From positions 248,001-312,000 of the forward strand of contig CAVVDT010000007.1 of assembly GCA_963747005.1 (NCBI GenBank): a stretch of 64,000 nucleotides of DNA, in the 5' to 3' direction. Positions 25,938-34,469 of this stretch are shown one piece after another; within the stretch, counting starts at the first letter, position 1, and each line of letters begins with the position of its first letter. The notes beneath the pieces are model-generated. The model searched no databases and had not been told where the DNA came from. It saw only the letters and a list, made by a program, of their open reading frames with translations. The translations under genes were made by a program, and so were the position numbers. Origin of the DNA: CAVVDT01 sp963747005 (GTDB taxonomy: Bacteria > Pseudomonadota > Alphaproteobacteria > Rhizobiales > Aestuariivirgaceae).

Positions 25938-26573
25938 ATGACATCCATCAATCCGGGCCCCCGCGATCTTTTGCTGGTCATCGACGTGCAGAACGATTTC
26001 TGTCCCGGCGGGGCGCTGGCGGTGCCGCGTGGCGATGAGGCGGTGGCGACCATCAACGGCCTCATCGCGCGCTTTGAACATGTGGTCCTGACGCAGGACT
26101 GGCATCCCGCCCGCCATGGCTCGTTTGCCAGTTCGCATCAGGGCGCGGCGCCTTTCAGCCAGATCGACATGCCGTATGGCGCCCAGACCCTGTGGCCCGA
26201 CCACTGCATCCAGGGAACTGCAGGGGCGGAATTTCATCGCGCGCTACGCTGGACCAGGGCGGAACTGGTGATCCGCAAGGGGTTCAGGAAGGAGATCGAT
26301 TCCTATTCGGCCTTTTACGAGAACGACCGGCGCACCCCGACCGGCCTGACAGGCTATCTGCGCGAGCGCGGTTTCACGCGAGTCTTCTGCGCCGGCCTCG
26401 CCTTTGATTACTGCGTGCGCTATTCGGCCGAAGACGCCAAGGCGCAGCGCTTTGAAACGCTGGTCGTCGAGGATGCCTGCCGCGCCATCGACATGGGCGG
26501 TACGGCGGCCGCCACCCGCGACAGTTTCAGCGGACTGGGTATCGGTCTCATCACCAGCAACGATATCGCCTGA
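25938..26573 (+). CDS. pncA: Nicotinamidase/pyrazinamidase-like hydrolase (PncA family)
   Basis: This 211-residue protein belongs to the isochorismatase superfamily. The catalytic triad is visible: Asp in LLVIDVQNDF near residue 16, Lys in ELVIRKGF near 114, and Cys in GLAFDYCVRYSA near 158. The metal site DWHPARHGSF near residue 52 is typical of PncA. It would hydrolyse nicotinamide to nicotinate and ammonia for NAD salvage. It starts 15 bp after the dehydrogenase gene, which is an unusual setting, so another amide substrate linked to the operon is possible. Confidence 0.85.
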   Translation: MTSINPGPRDLLLVIDVQNDFCPGGALAVPRGDEAVATINGLIARFEHVVLTQDWHPARHGSFASSHQGAAPFSQIDMPYGAQTLWPDHCIQGTAGAEFHRALRWTRAELVIRKGFRKEIDSYSAFYENDRRTPTGLTGYLRERGFTRVFCAGLAFDYCVRYSAEDAKAQRFETLVVEDACRAIDMGGTAAATRDSFSGLGIGLITSNDIA

Positions 26574-26797
26574 CTAGATGCGGTCCCCCGACAAGATGGC
26601 GCATGGATCGACCGATCCCGGGTTGCAATGATGGTGGTTGGCGATTACGCCAGCGGGATCGGCGCGAAGCTGGCGATCAAGGCTCAACATGCATGCGGAT
26701 GAACGAAAATTTCAACAACATGGCGCCGCGCGACTAGCCGATTGCCGCAGGACCGGCTAAGGAAACAAAGGTACAGCTACTGCGCAAGGGGTAACCA

Positions 26798-27658
26798 ATG
26801 CACTACGCACGTCCGAGTTCGATGAAGGAGGCAGCGGGCCTCCTGGCAAAGGCGAAAGGTCCGGCCTTCATCCTGGCCGGCGGCACCGATCTTCTGGTGC
26901 GCATGAAGGGGGGCTTCATCGAGCCCCAGCTCATCGTCGACATCAAGACCGTCAGGGGTGCCGGTGAGATCAGCAAGACCGCCAAGGGTTTTAGCATCGG
27001 GTCGGCGGTGCCGTGCGCGGTAATGGGCGAAAACGCCGCCCTGAAGAAGGCCTGGCCGGGGGTGGTCGAAGCCGCCAACCTCATCGGCTCCAAGCAGGTG
27101 CAGGGCCGTTGCACCATTACCGGCAATCTGTGCAACGCCTCGCCTGCCGCCGACAGCGTGCCGGCACTGGTGGCTGCCGGTGCCAAGGCGGTGATCGCGG
27201 GCCCGAAGAAGAAGCGCACCGTCGCCATCGAAAAGGTCGTGACCGGCCCTGGCAAGACGTCGCTGGCCAAAGGCGAGATCATCGAGGCCATCCATCTCGA
27301 CAAGCGCCCGGCGCGCTCGGGCGATGCCTATCTGCGGTTCACCCCGCGCAGCGAAATGGATATCGCGGTGGTGAGTGCCGGCGTCAGCCTGACCCTCGAT
27401 GCCAAGGGCGTCGTCAAGAAGGCGCGCGTGGCGCTTGGCGCGGTGGCGCCGACGGTGCTGCTGGTCAACAAGGCGGCCAAGGCGATTATCGGGACGAAGC
27501 TGGACGATCAGGCGATGGAAAAGCTTGCAGCGGCCTGTTCCGCGGCGTGCCGTGCCATCGACGACAAACGCGGTACCGTGGATTTCAGGAAAAAGGTTGC
27601 CGGCGTGCTCGCGACGCGCGCCGCCAGGATCGCCTATGAGCGGGCAGGAGGAAAGTAA
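26798..27658 (+). CDS. Molybdenum hydroxylase FAD subunit (CoxM-like)
   Basis: This is the medium FAD-binding subunit (286 residues) of a xanthine dehydrogenase/CO dehydrogenase family enzyme. FAD-binding motifs are AGGTDLLVRM near residue 27 and TITGNLCNASPAAD near residue 107. It passes electrons from the 2Fe-2S subunit to an acceptor. Its stop overlaps the start of the small subunit gene. The 224-bp gap upstream holds no recognisable gene, so its promoter probably lies there. Confidence 0.88.
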   Translation: MHYARPSSMKEAAGLLAKAKGPAFILAGGTDLLVRMKGGFIEPQLIVDIKTVRGAGEISKTAKGFSIGSAVPCAVMGENAALKKAWPGVVEAANLIGSKQVQGRCTITGNLCNASPAADSVPALVAAGAKAVIAGPKKKRTVAIEKVVTGPGKTSLAKGEIIEAIHLDKRPARSGDAYLRFTPRSEMDIAVVSAGVSLTLDAKGVVKKARVALGAVAPTVLLVNKAAKAIIGTKLDDQAMEKLAAACSAACRAIDDKRGTVDFRKKVAGVLATRAARIAYERAGGK

Positions 27659-28134
27659 TGTCGGGAGTTGCTGTAACGACCACCATCAACGGCGATGATG
27701 TGGAATTCATCTGCCAGCCGGATGAGACACTGCTCGATGTGTTGCGCGACCGACTCGGCCTGACCGGGTCCAAGGAAGGGTGCGGCACCGGCGACTGCGG
27801 CGCCTGCAGCGTCATCATCGACGACCGGCTGGTGTGCTCATGCCTGGTGCTGGGTGCCGAGGCCGAAGGCCGCAGGATCGAGACTATCGAAGGCATGGCG
27901 AACGGCGACAAGCTGCATCCTTTGCAGGAAAAATTCCTTGAGCACGCGGCGCTGCAATGCGGTGTGTGCACGCCGGGTTTCCTGATCGCGGCCAAGGATC
28001 TGCTGGCCAAGAACCCCAACCCGAGCGAAGAGGAAATCCGCTTCGGGCTGGCTGGTAACCTGTGCCGCTGTACCGGTTATGACAAGATCGTGCGCGCCGT
28101 TCAGGACGCTGCACGCGTGATGAAAGGAGCTTGA
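27658..28134 (+). CDS. Molybdenum hydroxylase 2Fe-2S subunit (CoxS-like)
   Basis: This is the small iron-sulphur subunit of 158 residues. It has a plant-type ferredoxin cluster (KEGCGTGDCGACSV ... VCSCLV, residues about 38-62) and an alpha-helical domain with the second 2Fe-2S cluster (QCGVCTPGF near residue 100 and GNLCRCTGY near 133). All eight cysteines expected are present. It lies between the FAD and molybdopterin subunit genes with almost no spacing, as in cox-type operons. Confidence 0.92.
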   Translation: MSGVAVTTTINGDDVEFICQPDETLLDVLRDRLGLTGSKEGCGTGDCGACSVIIDDRLVCSCLVLGAEAEGRRIETIEGMANGDKLHPLQEKFLEHAALQCGVCTPGFLIAAKDLLAKNPNPSEEEIRFGLAGNLCRCTGYDKIVRAVQDAARVMKGA

Positions 28135-28137
28135 CCC

Positions 28138-30399
28138 ATGGGATTCGATGCCAGCTTCACAGGCCAGAAATTCAAGTCCGTCGGTACCCGCCCGCTGCGC
28201 CCTGACGGTGTTGACAAGGTGACGGGTCGGGCTCGCTATGGTGCTGATTTCAGCATGCCCGGACAACTGGTGGGCCGCATTCTGAGAAGCCCCCATGCGC
28301 ACGCCCGGATCAAGAAGATCGACACTTCAAAGGCTGAAAAGCTCAAAGGCGTCAAGGCGGTGATCACCGCCGCCGATCTTCCCGATCTGACCAATGGCGA
28401 TGCCGCCATGTTCGATGTGCTCGACAATTGCATGGCGCGCAAGAAAGCCTTTTATGACGGCCATGCTGTCGCTGCCGTTGCGGCAATCGATGCGCCGACG
28501 GCGCGCGCCGCGCTGAAGCTCATCAAGGTGGATTACGAAGTGCTGCCGCATGTGACAGATGTCGATGAGGCAGTAAAGCCGGGCGCGCCGCTGCTGCACA
28601 AGACGGTGTTTACCGGCGGTGTCGATCCCAAGCCGAAGAAGCCTTCCAATGTCGCCAATCGCAGCCAGTACGGCCACGGCGACGTGGAAGCCGGCTTCAA
28701 GGATGCCGATGTCATCGTCGAGCGCACCTACAAGACCGAGCAGGCCCATCAGGGCTATATCGAGCCGCATGCCTGCGTGGCGAATTTCAATTCCGACGGT
28801 ACCGGCGAATTGTGGGTGTGCACCCAGGGACACTTCGTCTACCGCCAGCACTGTGCGCAGTTGCTCGGCATGGATGTTTCCAAGCTGAGAGTGACGTCGT
28901 CGGAGATCGGTGGCGGCTTCGGCGGCAAGACGCATGTGTGGGCCGAGCCGGTTGCCCTTGCCCTGTCGCGCAAGGCCGGGCGGCCGGTGAAACTGGTGAT
29001 GACCCGCGATGAGGTGTTCCGGGCCTCCGGGCCGACCAGCGCCACTTCCGTCGATGTCAGGATCGGCGCCAAGAAGGACGGCACCATCACGGCGGCCGAA
29101 GCGACGCTGCGCTATTCGTGCGGTCCCTATAAAGGCATGTGGGCCGAACTGGGCGCCATGACGTCGTTTGCCTGCTACGACCTCAAGAACGTCAAGTCGG
29201 TGGGCTACGAAGTTCTTGTCAACCGTCCCAAGGTCGCGGCCTATCGCGCCCCGTCGGCGCCGATGGCTGCCTTCGCCGTCGAAAGCGCTATGGACGAACT
29301 GGCCCACAAGATCGGCATGGATTCGGTGAAGTTCCGTATCAAGAACGCCGCCAAGGAGGGTACCAGGTCGTCCTATGGTCCGGTCTATGGACCCATAGGC
29401 ATCGGCCCGACGCTCGAGGCGGCGCAGAAGCATCCGCACATGAAGGTGGCCCTGGGCAAGAACCAGGGACGCGGCATGGCCTGCGGCTTCTGGTTCAATT
29501 TCGGTGGCCAGACCTGCACCGACCTCAACGTCGGTGTCGACGGCACCGTCAACCTTGCGGTCGGCACGGTCGATGTCGGCGGTTCGCGGGCCTCGCTGTC
29601 ACTGATTGCGGCCGAAGAGCTCGGTATCCCCTACGAGCAGGTGAAGGTCGTGGTGGCCGACACCTCGACGCTTGGGTACAACGACATGACCGATGGCAGC
29701 CGCGGCACCTTCTCCTCGTCCATGGCGACCATCTTCGCCGCCCGCAACACAATCAAGGTGATGCGCGAACGCGCCGCCAAGATGTGGGACATCTCCGTCG
29801 ACGACGTGGTCTGGGAAGACGGTCATGCCAAGGCCAACGGCAAAAAGCACGGTAACCTCGCGCCTCTTTCAATGAAGGAGATCGCCGCGGCCGCGCCCAA
29901 CACCGGCGGCCCGATTGCCGGTCACAACGAGATCGTGGCCGATGGGGCGGGCGTTTCCTTTGCCACCCATATCTGCGACATCGAAGTGGATCCTCAGACC
30001 GGGGCCACCAAGGTGTTGCGCTATACGGTGGTGCAGGACGCCGGCAAGGCGGTGCATCCGACCTATGTGGAGGGCCAGTACCAGGGCGGTGCGGCGCAAG
30101 GCATCGGCTGGGCGCTGAACGAGGAATATATCTACGGCAAGGACGGACGCCTGCAGAACGCCGGCTTCCTCGACTACCGCATTCCCGTCTGCTCCGATCT
30201 GCCGATGATCGATACCCAGATCCTGGAGATCCCCAACCCCAACCATCCCTATGGGGTGCGCGGGGTGGGCGAGACCTCGATCGTGCCGCCGCTGGCGGCG
30301 ATTGCCAACGCGGTATCGAACGCGGTCGGGGTGCGGATGACCCATATCCCCATGTCGCCGCCGCGCATCCTGGCGGCGCTGGAGGCGGAAAAGGCCTGA
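28138..30399 (+). CDS. Molybdenum hydroxylase large subunit (CoxL/XdhB-like, molybdopterin-binding)
   Basis: This 753-residue catalytic subunit binds the molybdopterin-cytosine dinucleotide cofactor. Motifs include GGGFGGKTHVWAEPVAL near residue 258 and the conserved base glutamate in RGVGETSIVPP near residue 715. The active-site loop reads AAYRAPSAPMAAF. It lacks the AYRCSFR motif of form I CO dehydrogenase and is not the AYRGAGR of form II. The substrate is therefore unknown, possibly a heterocycle, aldehyde or aromatic acyl-CoA. It is followed 4 bp later by a MoaD-like gene. Confidence 0.87.
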   Translation: MGFDASFTGQKFKSVGTRPLRPDGVDKVTGRARYGADFSMPGQLVGRILRSPHAHARIKKIDTSKAEKLKGVKAVITAADLPDLTNGDAAMFDVLDNCMARKKAFYDGHAVAAVAAIDAPTARAALKLIKVDYEVLPHVTDVDEAVKPGAPLLHKTVFTGGVDPKPKKPSNVANRSQYGHGDVEAGFKDADVIVERTYKTEQAHQGYIEPHACVANFNSDGTGELWVCTQGHFVYRQHCAQLLGMDVSKLRVTSSEIGGGFGGKTHVWAEPVALALSRKAGRPVKLVMTRDEVFRASGPTSATSVDVRIGAKKDGTITAAEATLRYSCGPYKGMWAELGAMTSFACYDLKNVKSVGYEVLVNRPKVAAYRAPSAPMAAFAVESAMDELAHKIGMDSVKFRIKNAAKEGTRSSYGPVYGPIGIGPTLEAAQKHPHMKVALGKNQGRGMACGFWFNFGGQTCTDLNVGVDGTVNLAVGTVDVGGSRASLSLIAAEELGIPYEQVKVVVADTSTLGYNDMTDGSRGTFSSSMATIFAARNTIKVMRERAAKMWDISVDDVVWEDGHAKANGKKHGNLAPLSMKEIAAAAPNTGGPIAGHNEIVADGAGVSFATHICDIEVDPQTGATKVLRYTVVQDAGKAVHPTYVEGQYQGGAAQGIGWALNEEYIYGKDGRLQNAGFLDYRIPVCSDLPMIDTQILEIPNPNHPYGVRGVGETSIVPPLAAIANAVSNAVGVRMTHIPMSPPRILAALEAEKA

Positions 30400-30403
30400 G
30401 ACG

Positions 30404-30649
30404 ATGGTCGAAGTGGCGCTCTGGGGGTCGCTCAGCGCAGCCGCCGGGGGCAAGAAGACGCTCGAGATCGAGGCCAAGGACATCCGGGAGCTGTTCCGCA
30501 AACTGGCGGAACAGTATCCCGGACTTGAGCCGCTCATCGAGCGCGGCATAGCGGTCTCCATCGACGGGGTTATCTATCGCGACACTTGGTCGAAAGAACT
30601 TCCCAAGGGCGCCGATATCTACCTCCTGCCGCGCATCGCGGGCGGGTAG
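30404..30649 (+). CDS. MoaD/ThiS-family ubiquitin-like sulphur carrier
   Basis: This small protein of 81 residues has the beta-grasp pattern of MoaD and ends in Gly-Gly (RIAGG), the site of thiocarboxylate formation. MoaD donates sulphur to molybdopterin precursor. Its position 4 bp after the molybdenum hydroxylase large subunit suggests it serves that enzyme, either for cofactor synthesis or for a dedicated sulphuration step. A helper of the enzyme's assembly is an alternative. Confidence 0.82.
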   Translation: MVEVALWGSLSAAAGGKKTLEIEAKDIRELFRKLAEQYPGLEPLIERGIAVSIDGVIYRDTWSKELPKGADIYLLPRIAGG

Positions 30650-30658
30650 GGGGCCTCT

Positions 30659-31567
30659 TCAGGGCCTCTCGCTGGCCCCGAGGTCCACGGCGCGGCCGCT
30701 CACTTTCGCCCGCAGTTTGTTCAGCTCGGCCAGACTGGCAACGGCCTCAGTCGGCCGAGTCGTCGCGATGCCGACCAGCAGCGCCTCGATGAAGGCAAGC
30801 GTCGCGGTATGCATGGCGAGGAGGCCGGTCTTGCCGCGCGGCACCGAAAGCACCATGTCGACCTCGCCACCCAGCTGGCAGCCCAGCGTGTCGGTCAGCA
30901 GGATGGACGATGCGCCCACCTCGGCGGCGCGTTCCATGAGGGCTGCGAGTTCGGCGTAGACGCGGCCATAGGCAATGATTACCAGCACATCGCCACGGGC
31001 GAGCCGCAACAGGCCGTCGGCAAGGAAGAGGCCGGTGGACGTAAGGGCCAGGGTTTCGATGCCGAAGCGGCCGAGTTGGATCATGAAATAGTTCGCCATG
31101 GCGCTCGACGGGCCAATACCGAAGACAGCCACCCGCCGGGCACTGGCGAGCCTGGCGACGACGGCGTCATAAAGCGCCGGTGTGACGGCTCTTTCCAGTT
31201 CGTCCAGGGCGCTGCGATGGATGGCTAGGGTTGCAGCCAGGGTGCCCGCCTCGCTGGCGGCAATCTCGCTGACAGTGCGCTCCAGCCTCGATGCCTGCGA
31301 GGGACCGGTGCGAAGATCGTTGGCGATGTCGCGCCTGAGGGCCTCGATCCGCTCAAAGCCCAGGGCCTTGACGGTGCGGATCACGGTGGCATCGCTGGTG
31401 CCGATGGATCGGGCCAACTGGGCTGCCGAGGCAAGCAACACGTCTTCGCGGTGGGCTCTGAGATACCGCGCCACACGGGCTTCTGATGGCCGCAATGTGG
31501 CCAGGGCATCGGCGATCCGGGTATCGAGTGACGTTGTGTCCTGCATCTTCGAATTGAGCTTTGCCAA
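30659..31567 (-). CDS. MurR/RpiR-family transcriptional regulator
   Basis: This 302-residue regulator has an N-terminal HTH_6 domain (SEARVARYLRAHREDVLLAS, SDATVIRTVKALGFERIEAL, residues about 28-85) and a C-terminal SIS phosphosugar-binding domain (AVFGIGPSSAMANYFMIQLG, near residue 145). It is convergent with the MoaD-like gene and divergent from the membrane-protein gene at 31640. Two inverted repeats upstream of its start (31573-31590 and 31604-31619) are probable operators. The ligand is unknown; RpiR proteins often sense sugar phosphates but some sense other metabolites. Confidence 0.87.
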   Translation of the reverse strand: MAKLNSKMQDTTSLDTRIADALATLRPSEARVARYLRAHREDVLLASAAQLARSIGTSDATVIRTVKALGFERIEALRRDIANDLRTGPSQASRLERTVSEIAASEAGTLAATLAIHRSALDELERAVTPALYDAVVARLASARRVAVFGIGPSSAMANYFMIQLGRFGIETLALTSTGLFLADGLLRLARGDVLVIIAYGRVYAELAALMERAAEVGASSILLTDTLGCQLGGEVDMVLSVPRGKTGLLAMHTATLAFIEALLVGIATTRPTEAVASLAELNKLRAKVSGRAVDLGASERP

Positions 31568-31572
31568 CCTGG

Positions 31573-31619
31573 CTGTTGTAATTGCTACAGACTAGACATA
31601 TCATGTTGTGAATACAACA
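31573..31619. promoter_or_regulatory. Candidate RpiR operators in divergent promoter region
   Basis: Two inverted repeats lie between rpiR (minus) and the membrane-protein gene (plus). The first, 31573-31590, is imperfect (CTGTTG ... CTACAG). The second, 31604-31619, has perfect arms TGTTGT and ACAACA separated by four bases. Such TGTTGTA-like palindromes are the kind of site bound by RpiR-family proteins. They would let the regulator control itself and the neighbouring gene. Confidence 0.55.
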
Positions 31620-31639
31620 CAAGCATTGGAGCCAGCGCC

Positions 31640-32395
31640 ATGGAAACCATTGCCTGGAGCACCGCCGGCCCTGCCATCGGGGCCTCGTTCGTGGCTTCGA
31701 CGGTCGAGGTGGTGGAGGCCTTCACAATCGTCCTGGCGGTTGCCACGCTCAGGGGCTGGCGGCCGGCGATTTCGGGAACTGCGGCGGCGCTGGTCGTGCT
31801 GGGGCTGCTCATCGCCGCGCTGGGCCCGCTGATCGGGCAGATTCCGCTCTATATCCTGCAACTGGTAATCGGCGTTCTGCTTTTGCTGTTCGGCATGGGC
31901 TGGCTCAGGAAGGCGATCCTCCGGGCGGCGGGCGTATTGCCGCTGCATGATGAGGCTGCGGCCTTTGCGGCTGAATCGGCCGAACTGGCCGAGCAGGCAC
32001 GGCGGCAGCAGAACTCCATGGACTGGATCGCCGGCATGGCGGCCTTCAAGGCGGTGCTGCTGGAGGGCCTCGAAGTGATCTTCATCGTGCTCGCGGTGGG
32101 GGCCGGGCGTGGCCTCCTGGGGGCCGCCGCCATCGGTGCGTTGGCGGCCTGCGTGCTGGTTCTTGCCATCGGTGCAATCGTGCGCAAGCCCCTGTCGCAA
32201 GTGCCTGAAAATATCTTGAAATTCGCCGTCGGGGTGATGCTTTCGGCCTTCGGGGTATTCTGGACCGGGGAAGGTCTGGGCATCGATTGGCCGGGCGGCG
32301 ATCTCGTGCTGTTCGGCTTTGCAGGGCTGTTCCTGGCGACCGGGCTGGTCATGGCGGCGGTGCTGCGGCGGCCGCGGGCGGAGGCCATGTCATGA
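31640..32395 (+). CDS. COG4280-type multi-pass membrane protein, possible metal transporter
   Basis: This membrane protein of 251 residues has about seven hydrophobic helices. Two acidic helix motifs are repeated: STVEVVEAF near residue 21 and VLLEGLEVIFIV near residue 143. These resemble the paired glutamate motifs of GDT1/UPF0016 and the EGLE motif of Ftr1 iron permeases, so divalent cation transport is plausible. No substrate is demonstrated. Its stop overlaps the start of a small membrane-protein gene (ATGA), and it is divergent from an RpiR regulator. Confidence 0.65.
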   Translation: METIAWSTAGPAIGASFVASTVEVVEAFTIVLAVATLRGWRPAISGTAAALVVLGLLIAALGPLIGQIPLYILQLVIGVLLLLFGMGWLRKAILRAAGVLPLHDEAAAFAAESAELAEQARRQQNSMDWIAGMAAFKAVLLEGLEVIFIVLAVGAGRGLLGAAAIGALAACVLVLAIGAIVRKPLSQVPENILKFAVGVMLSAFGVFWTGEGLGIDWPGGDLVLFGFAGLFLATGLVMAAVLRRPRAEAMS

Positions 32396-32610
32396 ACATC
32401 ATTGGCGACGTGGCCAAGGAGCTTTACAGCATGTTCCTTGCCGATGCGGCGCTCAGCGGTGCGATCCTCGTGCTGGTGGCGGCAATCGCCGTGGCGGTTT
32501 CGGGGTTGGGGCTCGATCACGGCCTTGGCGGGGCGGCCCTCATCGCCGGATGCCTGGCGATCATCGTGGCGGTCACCGCCCGCGAAGCGCGCCGGCGGCG
32601 TGCCGGCTGA
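32392..32610 (+). CDS. Small two-helix membrane protein
   Basis: This 72-residue protein has two predicted transmembrane helices, roughly residues 17-37 and 45-62, and a basic C-terminal tail (REARRRRAG). The start ATG overlaps the stop of the upstream membrane-protein gene, so the two are translationally coupled and probably work together. I do not recognise a family. It could be an accessory subunit of the putative transporter. Confidence 0.65.
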   Translation: MNIIGDVAKELYSMFLADAALSGAILVLVAAIAVAVSGLGLDHGLGGAALIAGCLAIIVAVTAREARRRRAG

Positions 32611-32631
32611 ATGCCATCGCGCGCCCCGGCG

Positions 32632-34407
32632 TCAGAATGGCCAGAAGATCATGATCGTCGGCATGGCGACGGCAATGACCAGCAATTCGAGAGGCAGGCC
32701 CATACGCCAATAATCGCCGAAGCGGTACCCGCCCGGCCCGAGGATGAGGGTATTGTTCTTGTGGCCGATGGGCGTCAGGAAGGCGCAGGACGCAGCGACC
32801 GCCACGGCCATGAGGAACGGGTCGGGCGAGACCTTCAGCGTGTTGGCGAGATCGATGGCGATGGGGCCGGCGATGACGGCGGTGGCGGTATTGTTGAGAA
32901 CATCGGATAGGCTCATCACCGTGACCATGAGCAGCAACAGCACGATGGCCGGCGACCCGCCGATGGTCAGCGCGATGATTCCCTGTGCCATGAGGCCGGT
33001 CGCGCCCGATGTCTCCAGCGCCGCGCCCAGCGGTATGAGCGAGCCGAGCAGGATGATGACCGGCCACTCGACGCTATCGTAAATCTCGCGCAACGGCGTG
33101 ATGTCGAAGGCGACATAAAGCACCACGCAGATGGCCAGCGCTACCGGCAGATGGAGTACGCCGAAGGTCGCCAGGGCAACAGCCGCGGCGAAGATGCCGG
33201 CGGCCAGCAGCGCCTTGTTGCGCTGGGTGACCTGCAGGCCGCGTGGCGCCAGCGGCATGCTCCCCAGCCACAGCGCCACGTCCGTCAATTGTTCGCTGGG
33301 GCCGAGCAGCAACAAGATGTCGCCGGCCTCGATGTCGAGCTGGCGCACCCGTTCGCGGAACGGCTTTCCCTGTCGCGAGACGCCCAGAAGCGTGACGCCA
33401 TGGCGCGAAAGGAGGTGCACCGAGGTTGCCGACCGGCCCTCGATGCGGGCATCGCGCGGCACGACCGCTTCGATCAGCGCCATGTCACCGGAGGTGGCCT
33501 GCTGGCGTTTCTTCTGGCCGGCAAAACCCAGCTTCAGTGCTCCCGACAGCCGGTTTATGGCATCGGGACCGGCTTCGACCACCAGTATGTCGCCCTTGCG
33601 GATCTCGACACGTCGGGCCTGACCGGCCTGGCGCTTGCCACGCCGCACCAGCCCGATGATGACGCAATCGTTCTCGTCGGCGACCTTGTCGAGGTCGCGC
33701 ACCTGCTTGCCGATGACCGGCGATCCGTTCGGTACTTCGAGTTCGGCGATGTAGTCCTCGAGCTGCATCAGCTCCATGCCGCTGTCGGTCTTGCCACGCT
33801 CGGCGGGAATGAGGCGCCAGCCGATCAGTGCGACATAGGCAACGCCGGCCGCCGCGCAGGCAAGCCCCACGGGGGCGAAGTCGAACATGCCGAAGGGCTG
33901 GCCCAGCGCCCTTTCGCGGAATGAGGCGATGATGATGTTCGGCGGCGTGCCGATGAGGGTGATGAGGCCGCCGACGATGGTGGCGAACGACAACGGCATG
34001 AGGGTGAGCGCCGGGCTGCGCTTGGCCCTGGCGGCGGCCTGGATGTCGATGGGCATGAGAAGGGCAAGCGCTGCCACGTTGTTCATCACCGCCGACAATG
34101 AAGCGCCGATGGCGGCGGTCACGGCAATGTGGCGGCCAATGCTCAGCGTTCCCGACAGCAGGCGCCGGGTGAGAAGGTCGATGGCGCCGGAATTGGTCAG
34201 GCCGCGCGACACGATGAGAACGAGCGCGATGATCACCACGGCCGGGTGGCCAAAGCCTGAAAACGCCTTGTCCACGGGCACGACCCCCGCGACCAGCCCG
34301 ATCAGCAGCGCGGTAAAGGCGACGAGGTCGTAGCGCCAGCGTCCCCACAGGAGAAAGCCGAACAGCAGGACGAAGATGGCAAACAGGACGATCTGCTCGG
34401 TGGTCAT
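32632..34407 (-). CDS. SLC13-family permease with two RCK_C (TrkA-C) domains
   Basis: This 591-residue membrane protein belongs to the divalent anion:Na+ symporter/CitMHS superfamily. Hydrophobic helices fill residues 1-190 and 385-591. Between them are two soluble TrkA-C type domains (near 215-290 and 300-375, with KGDILVVEAGPDAI and AGDILLLLGPSEQL). Family proteins import sulphate, dicarboxylates or similar anions, and the RCK_C domains probably gate transport. The start is the ATG giving MTTEQIVLFA. It follows the enolase-superfamily gene by 62 bp on the same strand and may import that enzyme's substrate. Confidence 0.87.
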   Translation of the reverse strand: MTTEQIVLFAIFVLLFGFLLWGRWRYDLVAFTALLIGLVAGVVPVDKAFSGFGHPAVVIIALVLIVSRGLTNSGAIDLLTRRLLSGTLSIGRHIAVTAAIGASLSAVMNNVAALALLMPIDIQAAARAKRSPALTLMPLSFATIVGGLITLIGTPPNIIIASFRERALGQPFGMFDFAPVGLACAAAGVAYVALIGWRLIPAERGKTDSGMELMQLEDYIAELEVPNGSPVIGKQVRDLDKVADENDCVIIGLVRRGKRQAGQARRVEIRKGDILVVEAGPDAINRLSGALKLGFAGQKKRQQATSGDMALIEAVVPRDARIEGRSATSVHLLSRHGVTLLGVSRQGKPFRERVRQLDIEAGDILLLLGPSEQLTDVALWLGSMPLAPRGLQVTQRNKALLAAGIFAAAVALATFGVLHLPVALAICVVLYVAFDITPLREIYDSVEWPVIILLGSLIPLGAALETSGATGLMAQGIIALTIGGSPAIVLLLLMVTVMSLSDVLNNTATAVIAGPIAIDLANTLKVSPDPFLMAVAVAASCAFLTPIGHKNNTLILGPGGYRFGDYWRMGLPLELLVIAVAMPTIMIFWPF

Positions 34408-34469
34408 GACGGATATGGCTGGCGGCTCCCTTGTCGTTGACCATAGCACGGCGGTCGTGGCGCGCAGGC

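Noticed and set aside
28138..30399. Carbon monoxide dehydrogenase (CoxL) proper
   Set aside because: The form I motif AYRCSFR is absent and no cox accessory genes (coxD, coxE, coxF) are nearby.
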